Positions 58,742-64,000 of a DNA stretch of 64,000 nucleotides are shown piece after piece. Under the pieces are notes generated by a model. That model ran no database searches. It had not been told where the DNA came from and worked only from the letters and a program-made list of their open reading frames with translations. Made by a program: the position numbers and the translations under genes. The DNA is taken from the NCBI RefSeq assembly GCF_029892515.1, contig NZ_JARXVF010000003.1, positions 310,001-374,000 on the forward strand, read 5' to 3'. The number at the start of each line of letters is the position of its first letter. The stretch's first letter is position 1. The stretch comes from Pseudaminobacter soli (ex Li et al. 2025) (lineage in GTDB: Bacteria > Pseudomonadota > Alphaproteobacteria > Rhizobiales > Rhizobiaceae).

Positions 58742-58766
58742 GGCCGCGCAGAGCGCGGCCTTTTTT
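58742..58766. terminator. Bidirectional terminator, entericidin / corrinoid protein
   Basis: GGCCGCGC and GCGCGGCC form a perfect 8-bp stem around AGA, followed by TTTTTT on the plus strand. On the minus strand the stem is followed by TTGTTCTTT, so it can also end the corrinoid-protein transcript. Confidence 0.85.
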
Positions 58767-58772
58767 GTTGCT

Positions 58773-59471
58773 TTACGCCGAGGCGCGCACGTTGTGCCGG
58801 CGCTTCATGAAGTCCTTGGCGGTTTCGACCGCCACTGCCGCGTCGCGGCAGTAGGCGTCGGCGCCAACGGCCTTGCCGAATTCCTCGTTGAGCGGCGCGC
58901 CGCCGACCAGCACGACATAGTCGTCGCGGATGCCCTTTTCCTTCATCGTGTCGATAACGACCTTCATGTAGGGCATGGTCGTGGTCAGAAGCGCGGACAT
59001 GCCGATGATGTCCGGCTGGTGCTCTTCGATCGCGGCAAGATAGTTCTCGACCGGATTGTTGATGCCGAGGTCGACGACGTCGAAGCCCGCACCTTCCATC
59101 ATCATGCCGACAAGGTTCTTGCCGATGTCGTGGATGTCGCCCTTGACGGTGCCGATGACCAGCTTGCCCTGCTTCGGCGCGCCGGTAGCGGCCAGAAGCG
59201 GGCGCAGGATGGACATGCCGGCCTTCATGGCGTTGGCCGACAGCAGCACTTCCGGCACGAACAGGATGCCGTCGCGGAAATCTTCGCCGACGATGCGCAT
59301 GCCTTCGACCAGCGCTTCGGTCAGAACCGCATAGGGGACCCAGCCGCGCTCGAGCAGGATGTTGGTGCCTTCCTCGATTTCCTCCTTGAGGCCATCGTAA
59401 AGGTCATCGTGCATCTGCTGCACGAGTTCTTCGTCGGAAAGCTCGGACAGGATGATCTCGTCGTCGGACAT
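58773..59471 (-). CDS. Corrinoid-binding protein of methyl-transfer system
   Basis: Methyl-carrier protein of 232 residues, the cobalamin-binding partner of the MttB homologue. The N-terminal four-helix cap (about 10-95) has GTNILLERGWVPYAVLTEAL and VPEVLLSANAMKAGMSIL. The B12-binding Rossmann domain (about 100-232) has the base-off motif DIHDIG (Asp112, His114, Gly117; His is the lower cobalt ligand), then GMSALLTTT (159-165) and VLVGGAPL. Expected partners are the MttB homologue, the methyl-THF methyltransferase and the RACo-like activator. The ribosome site GAGGAG precedes ATG 59471. It is divergent from the MttB homologue. Confidence 0.92.
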   Translation of the reverse strand: MSDDEIILSELSDEELVQQMHDDLYDGLKEEIEEGTNILLERGWVPYAVLTEALVEGMRIVGEDFRDGILFVPEVLLSANAMKAGMSILRPLLAATGAPKQGKLVIGTVKGDIHDIGKNLVGMMMEGAGFDVVDLGINNPVENYLAAIEEHQPDIIGMSALLTTTMPYMKVVIDTMKEKGIRDDYVVLVGGAPLNEEFGKAVGADAYCRDAAVAVETAKDFMKRRHNVRASA

Positions 59472-59565
59472 TTTAATCGGCTCCTCGTGGCCGCCGGCGG
59501 CACTTACGCCCGGCGCGCAATTTCGCTACAATAGGTATTACGCAAAGGGCATTTCGCCATAGCTG

Positions 59566-59574
59566 ATTTGCGAC
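59566..59574 (-). promoter_or_regulatory. GTCGCAAAT box upstream of the corrinoid protein gene
   Basis: In gene orientation GTCGCAAAT lies about 95-103 bases before the corrinoid gene start, with a possible -10 (CTATTG) 40 bases downstream. In the third DMGDH-like promoter the same core sits 36 bases before the -10. Also upstream of the divergent MttB homologue. Inferred activator site. Confidence 0.4.
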
Positions 59575-59732
59575 CTCCGGCAAAAGGAAAGCGACTGTAA
59601 ATTTATAGCTTTTGTTGTCGATTTTGAGACAGGTCTTGGCGCTTGCGGGCCGTTTCGGCAAAGGTGCATGACTACGATCCGGACAGGGGGGCGAACACGG
59701 CGCCCGATGTCAGGTTTCTAAGGATGACTTCT

Positions 59733-61307
59733 ATGGAAGATAATCTCTCGTCCGAGCAGGATGGCTCCGGCACGCGACGCGGCCGTGGCGCCGGTGGTGG
59801 CGCCGCAGCGCGGCGCGCAGCACGTTCTGGCGGCGGCCCCGGCGTGCAGCAGACCTATATCAACCGCAAGATCAAGGTCTACGACGTCCTCGACGAGGAA
59901 GGCCTGGCACTGATCGAGAAGAATGCCGAGATCGTGCTGGAAGAAGTCGGCATCGAATTTCGCGACGACGCCGAAGCACTGGCGCTGTGGAAGCAAGCCG
60001 GCGCCGACGTGAAGGGCGAGCGCGTGCATTTCCCCAAGGGGCTCTGCCGCTCGCTGCTCAAGACCGCGCCCTCGATCTACACGCAGCACGCGCGCAACGC
60101 CGCCCGTTCGGTGCAGATCGGCGGCAACGCCACCGTGTTCGCTCCGGTTTACGGCCCGCCCTTCGTCCGCGACCTCGACGGCAACCGCCGCTACGCGACG
60201 ATCGCCGATTTCCAGAATTTCGTAAAACTCGCCTATATGGCGCCGTCGATCCATCATTCGGGTGGCACGGTTTGTGAGCCGGTGGACATCCCGGTCAACA
60301 AGCGCCATCTCGACATGATCTATGCGCACATCAAATATTCCGACAAGCCGTTCATGGGCTCGGTCACCGCGCCCGAGCGCGCGGAAGACACGATCGCGAT
60401 GTGCAAGATCCTCTTCGGCGAGAAGTTCGTCGACGAGAACACCGTTCTCACCAGCCTCATCAACGCCAACTCGCCGATGGTCTTCGACGAGACCATGCTT
60501 GGCGCGCTGAAGGTCTATGCCCGCAACAACCAGGCCTGCATCGTCACGCCGTTCATTCTCGCCGGCGCCATGAGCCCGGTGACGGTGGCCGGCACGCTGA
60601 CCCAGGTTCTGGCCGAGGTGCTGGCCGGCGCTTCCTTCACCCAGCTAATCCGCCCCGGCGCTCCGGTGATCTTCGGCACCTTCGCGTCGTCGATCTCGAT
60701 GCAGTCGGGCGCACCGACCTTCGGCACGCCGGAGCCGTCGCTGGTGTCCTATGGCGCAGCCCAGCTTGCCCGCCGTCTCGGCCTGCCGTTCCGCACCGGC
60801 GGCTCGCTCTGCGCCTCCAAGGTTCCGGATGCGCAGGCGGCCTATGAAAGCGCCAACACGCTCAACTCGACGGTTCTGGCCGGCACCAACTTCGTGCTCC
60901 ACGCCGCCGGCTGGCTCGAAGGCGGTCTCGCCTCCTGCTACGAGAAGTTCATGATGGACATCGACCAGCTCGGCATGCAGCAGAAGTTTGCCGAGGGCGT
61001 CGACCTTTCGGAGAACGGCCAGGCCATGGACGCCATCCGCCAGGTGGGGCCGGGCAGCCACTATCTCGGCTGCGACCATACCCAGGCCAACTTCCAGTCG
61101 GCCTTCTACCGCTCGTCGATTGCCGACAACAATTCCTACGAGCAGTGGCTGGCCGAAGGGCAGAAGACCGCACCGCAGCGCGCCAACGAGCTCGCCCGCC
61201 GCTGGCTGGAAAGCTACGAGGCGCCGCATCTCGACGAAGGCATCGACGAGGCGCTCAAGGACTTCATGGCTCGCAAGAAAGAGTCGATGCCCGACGCCTT
61301 CACTTGA
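59733..61307 (+). CDS. MttB-superfamily quaternary amine methyltransferase (non-pyrrolysine)
   Basis: Methyltransferase that would transfer a methyl group from a quaternary amine to the corrinoid protein, 524 residues. The MttB-superfamily blocks include LIEKNAEIVLEEVGIEF, IQIGGNATVFAPVYGPPFVRD, GTVCEPVDIP, VTPFILAGAMSPVTVAGTL, and VLAGTNFVLHAAGWLEGGL. The frame is continuous with no in-frame amber codon, so it belongs to the non-pyrrolysine type, whose known members demethylate glycine betaine, proline betaine, carnitine or gamma-butyrobetaine. Specificity cannot be read from sequence. The N-terminus has an Arg/Gly-rich tail (GTRRGRGAGGG). ATG 59733 has AAGGA upstream; 59724 is an alternative. 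Confidence 0.9.
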   Translation: MEDNLSSEQDGSGTRRGRGAGGGAAARRAARSGGGPGVQQTYINRKIKVYDVLDEEGLALIEKNAEIVLEEVGIEFRDDAEALALWKQAGADVKGERVHFPKGLCRSLLKTAPSIYTQHARNAARSVQIGGNATVFAPVYGPPFVRDLDGNRRYATIADFQNFVKLAYMAPSIHHSGGTVCEPVDIPVNKRHLDMIYAHIKYSDKPFMGSVTAPERAEDTIAMCKILFGEKFVDENTVLTSLINANSPMVFDETMLGALKVYARNNQACIVTPFILAGAMSPVTVAGTLTQVLAEVLAGASFTQLIRPGAPVIFGTFASSISMQSGAPTFGTPEPSLVSYGAAQLARRLGLPFRTGGSLCASKVPDAQAAYESANTLNSTVLAGTNFVLHAAGWLEGGLASCYEKFMMDIDQLGMQQKFAEGVDLSENGQAMDAIRQVGPGSHYLGCDHTQANFQSAFYRSSIADNNSYEQWLAEGQKTAPQRANELARRWLESYEAPHLDEGIDEALKDFMARKKESMPDAFT

Positions 61308-61403
61308 AGAGAGCCCGATTCTGGCCGGGCTAAAGTGGCCAGCATTATTCACAAGGAAGTCTGGCGGACGGCGTTTTCCGATCCGGTCCGGAAGGGGTGA
61401 GAC

Positions 61404-62093
61404 TTGTCACCCCGCTTCCTTGAAGACATTTCCGCCGCGCTGGCCGAGCATGGTCTCATCCAGCGCGGCGGTTTCAATTTCGGGGACGGAGAGGAAACTC
61501 CGCCCGGACCATCGAGCGTGCTGGCCAAATCGGTGCTGCTCGTAGGGCAGGCGGGTGCCGCGCCCTGGCCGCATTTCCGGCGCTGGTGCGGGCAGCAGCC
61601 GGCCGAGCTGGAGAATCCGCTCGACACATGGTCGCGCGAGGTGATCGGGCAGGTGGCACAAGAGTTCGGCGCGCGCGCCGTGTCGCCATCGGACAAGCCA
61701 TGGCTGCCCTTCCAGCAATGGGCGATGCGGGCCGAGGGACTAAAACCGTCGCCGCTCGGCATTCTCATGCATCCGGAATACGGCCTCTGGCACGCCTATC
61801 GCGGGGCGCTGCTTTTCGAGATCGAGATTCCGATTCAGGAACCTCGCGAATCGATTCATCTTTGCGATGCATGTGTCGGAAAACCTTGCATGAAATCCTG
61901 TCCGGTCGAGGCCTATTCGCCGGATGGGTTTGCCTATGAAGCTTGCCTTGCGCATGTTCGTGGCTCGAATGGCGCGCCTTGCCGAAGCGGTGGCTGCCTC
62001 GACCGGAATGCCTGTCCGTACGGCGCGCAGTATCGCTATCCGGCTGAAGTGCAGGCGTTTCATATGGCCAGCTTTGCCCGCCCAAAACGCTGA
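61404..62093 (+). CDS. Iron-sulfur (ferredoxin-like) protein beside the MttB homologue
   Basis: A protein of 229 residues, start TTG 61404 with GGAAGGGGTGAG upstream. The C-terminal half has a cysteine pattern CDACVGKPCMKSCPVEAY (about 154-171) and a further set in CLAHVRGSNGAPCRSGGCLDRNACPYG, consistent with one or two [4Fe-4S] clusters. The N-terminal half has no recognised fold. Genes of this type often lie next to MttB homologues in Rhizobiales, so an electron-donor role in reactivating the corrinoid is suggested, but it is not proven. 96 bases separate it from the MttB stop. Confidence 0.65.
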   Translation: MSPRFLEDISAALAEHGLIQRGGFNFGDGEETPPGPSSVLAKSVLLVGQAGAAPWPHFRRWCGQQPAELENPLDTWSREVIGQVAQEFGARAVSPSDKPWLPFQQWAMRAEGLKPSPLGILMHPEYGLWHAYRGALLFEIEIPIQEPRESIHLCDACVGKPCMKSCPVEAYSPDGFAYEACLAHVRGSNGAPCRSGGCLDRNACPYGAQYRYPAEVQAFHMASFARPKR

Positions 62094-62208
62094 TCGCGTT
62101 GGCGTGGCTTGCCGCCCGACATTTCGATCTGGCCGCCTCTCGCGCAATCTTGATCGCCTGCCTCGGTCGGACGGGTTGACGCAAAGCGATCAGCGGAGCT
62201 ATGTGCTG

Positions 62209-62223
62209 AGTCATCAGATGACT
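62209..62223. promoter_or_regulatory. Palindromic operator before the GntR gene
   Basis: AGTCATC and GATGACT form a perfect palindrome around one A, immediately before the GntR start region. FadR-type GntR regulators bind such short palindromes, so this is probably an autoregulatory operator. Confidence 0.6.
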
Positions 62224-62225
62224 TG

Positions 62226-62915
62226 ATGTTTTATGCCATGCAGCCCGCAACCAGAACCAACCTTACCGACAGCGCCGCCGCAAGCGTCCGCGCCGAGATC
62301 GTCAGCGGACGCTGGTCCGTGGGCGAGCGCATTCCCAACGAAGCGACGCTAAGCGAAATGCTGTCGGTCAGCCGCGGCACGGTGCGCGAGGCGGTGCGTG
62401 CGCTGGTTTCGCAGGGGTTGCTGGAAACGCGGCAGGGCTCCGGCACCTATGTGCGCTCGGCGGTCGACCCCAGCGCCGCCCTCGACCGGGTCAAGCGCGC
62501 GGGCCTGCGCGACCAGTGGGAGGCACGCACGGCACTCGACGCCGAGGCTGCGCGCCTCGCCGCCATCCGCCACACGCCGGCCGACCTCGGAAAGCTGAAC
62601 CGGCTGCTTGCCGCGCGCGGCACGACGGCCGATCCCGACCGCGAGGGCTTCGTCCGCCGTGACCTCGCGTTCCACAGGGCGATTGTCGAGGCTTCCGGCA
62701 ACCGCGCGATGTTGGAACTCTACGACTTCTTCACCGGGGCAATCGCCGAGACGATTGACTCCACCCTTGCAGGCCAGTTGCCCGAACCGGATGCAGCCGC
62801 CCACGCGGCCATCGTCGATGGCATCGCATCCGGAAATCCGGACCGGGCCGCCGCCGCTGTCCGCGCCTTCATGGCGCCCGTCCTCCACGAACTCGATCGG
62901 CTACTTTCGCAATGA
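62226..62915 (+). CDS. GntR-family transcriptional regulator, FadR subfamily
   Basis: Regulator of about 229 residues. The N-terminal winged HTH is at about residues 12-75 (VRAEIVSGRWSVGERIPNEATLSEMLSVSRGTVREAVRALVSQGLLETRQGSGTYV). The C-terminal FCD ligand-binding domain (about 90-225) has the metal-binding pattern with DLAFHRAIVEASGN and AAAHAAIVDGI. It probably controls the downstream MFS gene, with which it overlaps by four bases (ATGA). ATG 62226 or 62238 are both possible; the palindrome ends at 62223, so the later start is also plausible. Confidence 0.88.
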   Translation: MFYAMQPATRTNLTDSAAASVRAEIVSGRWSVGERIPNEATLSEMLSVSRGTVREAVRALVSQGLLETRQGSGTYVRSAVDPSAALDRVKRAGLRDQWEARTALDAEAARLAAIRHTPADLGKLNRLLAARGTTADPDREGFVRRDLAFHRAIVEASGNRAMLELYDFFTGAIAETIDSTLAGQLPEPDAAAHAAIVDGIASGNPDRAAAAVRAFMAPVLHELDRLLSQ

Positions 62916-64000
62916 GAATGAACCAGAATTTTTCCGACCCGGACGACCGGCAGGCGCGGCTCGCCGCCATGAACGCGCTGGACGAGCAGCTGATCGATGC
63001 CGAGGAAGACAGCCTTCCCAAGCCGCAACCTCCCGTTCTGCGCAGCCCCGGAGCGCGCTTCGTGCTCGGCGCCAGCCTCGTACTGATCGCCTTCAATCTG
63101 CGCCCGCTGTTCTCCAGCCTTTCGGTGCTGCTGCCGGAAGTGATGCAGGAGGCCGGGCTTTCGACCATTTGGGCAAGCCTGCTGACGACGCTGCCCGTGC
63201 TTTGCCTTGGTATTTTCGCGCCGCTCGCGCCCAAGCTCGCACAGCGCTTCGGAGCCGAACGCACCCTGCTCGGCGCACTGCTTCTCTTGGCGCTCGGCAC
63301 GGCGCTGCGCGGCCTGGAATCCGTGCCGCTCCTGTTCTTCGCCACCTTCCTCGCCGGCGGGGCGATCGCGATTGGCAACGTGCTGCTGCCGGGTCTCGTG
63401 AAGCGCGATTTCCCCGACAGGGTGGCCATGATGACCGGGCTCTATACCATGGCGTTGTGTGGCGGCTCTGCGGGAGCCGCTGGGCTCACCTTGCCGATCG
63501 AGCATCTGCTGACCGGCTCGTGGTCGGGCGCCTTGGCCGTGTGGGCCTTGCCGGCCGTCATCGTGGCGCTGATCTGGACGCCGCAGGCGCTTGGCAGCCG
63601 CCGGACGGTCAGCCACAGCGGCTTCCGCGTCACCGGCCTGTGGCGTGACCGCCTTGCATGGCAAGTGACCCTGTTCATGGGCTTGCAGTCGGCGCTGGCC
63701 TACTGCGTCTTCGGGTGGCTGGCGCCCATCCTGCGCGAACGCGGCTTTGACGCAACCACCGCCGGTGCGCTGGTCTCGCTCTCGGTCATGGCGCAGGTGG
63801 TCACCTGCCTTGCGGTGCCGTCCTTTGCCGTGCGCCAGAAGAACCAGCGCGCGGTGAATGTCGGGCTGGTGACCATTGCCGTCATCGCTTTGTTCGGCAT
63901 CCTGTTCGCGCCCACCTCGACCATCGTTGTCTGGGCAATTCTGCAGGGCATCGGGCAGGGCGGCCTGATCGCGGCGGCCATGACGCTGATCGTGCTGCGT
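62912..64000 (+). CDS. MFS transporter, CynX/NimT type, truncated at the window edge
   Basis: Open frame from ATG 62912, overlapping the GntR stop (ATGA), to the end of the window, with no stop in 363 codons. After a polar N-terminus of about 45 residues (QARLAAMNALDEQL) there are hydrophobic helices. LIAFNLRPLFSSLSVLLPEVMQE (about 58-80) is characteristic of the CynX/NimT (cyanate/nitroimidazole) MFS group. The direct overlap with the GntR gene implies joint regulation. The substrate is unknown. Confidence 0.85.
   Translation, partial: MRMNQNFSDPDDRQARLAAMNALDEQLIDAEEDSLPKPQPPVLRSPGARFVLGASLVLIAFNLRPLFSSLSVLLPEVMQEAGLSTIWASLLTTLPVLCLGIFAPLAPKLAQRFGAERTLLGALLLLALGTALRGLESVPLLFFATFLAGGAIAIGNVLLPGLVKRDFPDRVAMMTGLYTMALCGGSAGAAGLTLPIEHLLTGSWSGALAVWALPAVIVALIWTPQALGSRRTVSHSGFRVTGLWRDRLAWQVTLFMGLQSALAYCVFGWLAPILRERGFDATTAGALVSLSVMAQVVTCLAVPSFAVRQKNQRAVNVGLVTIAVIALFGILFAPTSTIVVWAILQGIGQGGLIAAAMTLIVLR

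Noticed and set aside
59733-61307. Pyrrolysine in the MttB homologue
   Set aside because: The frame has no internal amber codon and no pyl genes are in the window, so it is a non-pyrrolysine member.
1-64000. Insertion sequences, prophage or CRISPR array
   Set aside because: No transposase, integrase, phage structural gene or regularly spaced repeat was found. The short palindromic repeats are intergenic elements and not mobile genes.

Overview
The window is a GC-rich, densely coding stretch of an alphaproteobacterial chromosome, most likely Rhizobiales and close to Phyllobacteriaceae such as Mesorhizobium or Aminobacter. This rests on the mce-DUF1467-proS-lolC-lolD order, the aerobic cobalamin gene set (cbtAB, cobU, cobO, cbiB, cobC) behind a B12 riboswitch, a GAAC-N7-GAAC LexA box of the alphaproteobacterial type, DUF1127 small proteins, and intergenic repeats typical of that group. 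No rRNA, transposase, phage gene or CRISPR array was seen. The genus is an inference from gene content.

Layout. 1-6.9 kb: housekeeping genes (methylmalonyl-CoA epimerase, proS, lolC, lolD, lipB, tRNA-Leu), a repeat-rich non-coding stretch after lolD, and a LexA-controlled 28-residue membrane peptide. 7-14.4 kb: assorted accessory enzymes, ending in a Rieske oxygenase. 14.6-19.5 kb: B12 riboswitch, cobalt transporter and late cobalamin genes. 19.5-27 kb: an ABC importer of the NMT1/THI5 class in one operon with a cytosine-deaminase-like hydrolase and two redox enzymes. 27-41 kb: two minus-strand operons for methylated glycine. One holds a cupin regulator, DMGDH-like, homocysteine methyltransferase, aminotransferase and DMGDH-like genes; the other holds soxBDAG plus a RidA. 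41-52 kb: an MscS-type channel, a third and divergent DMGDH-like protein, a GlxA/GbdR-type regulator, small DUF1127-type genes and a LysR regulator. 52-62 kb: a corrinoid methyl-transfer cluster with a RACo-like activator, methyl-THF methyltransferase, MetF, MetV, DUF1638, corrinoid protein and a non-pyrrolysine MttB homologue. 62-64 kb: a GntR regulator and a truncated MFS gene.

How the parts fit (inference). An unknown quaternary amine, with glycine betaine the leading candidate, would be demethylated by the MttB homologue onto the corrinoid protein. The methyl group would pass to tetrahydrofolate through the pterin-binding methyltransferase, and MetF/MetV would connect it to the one-carbon pool. 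The RACo-like protein would re-reduce inactive Co(II). Dimethylglycine and sarcosine would then be handled by the DMGDH-like enzymes and heterotetrameric sarcosine oxidase, and the homocysteine methyltransferase could use methyl groups for methionine. Cobalamin synthesis and cobalt uptake genes lie in the same window. Short sequence motifs, namely a SahR-like palindrome and a repeated GTCGCAAA box, suggest the dispersed operons share regulation. The window thus appears to combine an anaerobe-style corrinoid demethylation module with oxidative demethylation in a probable aerobe.
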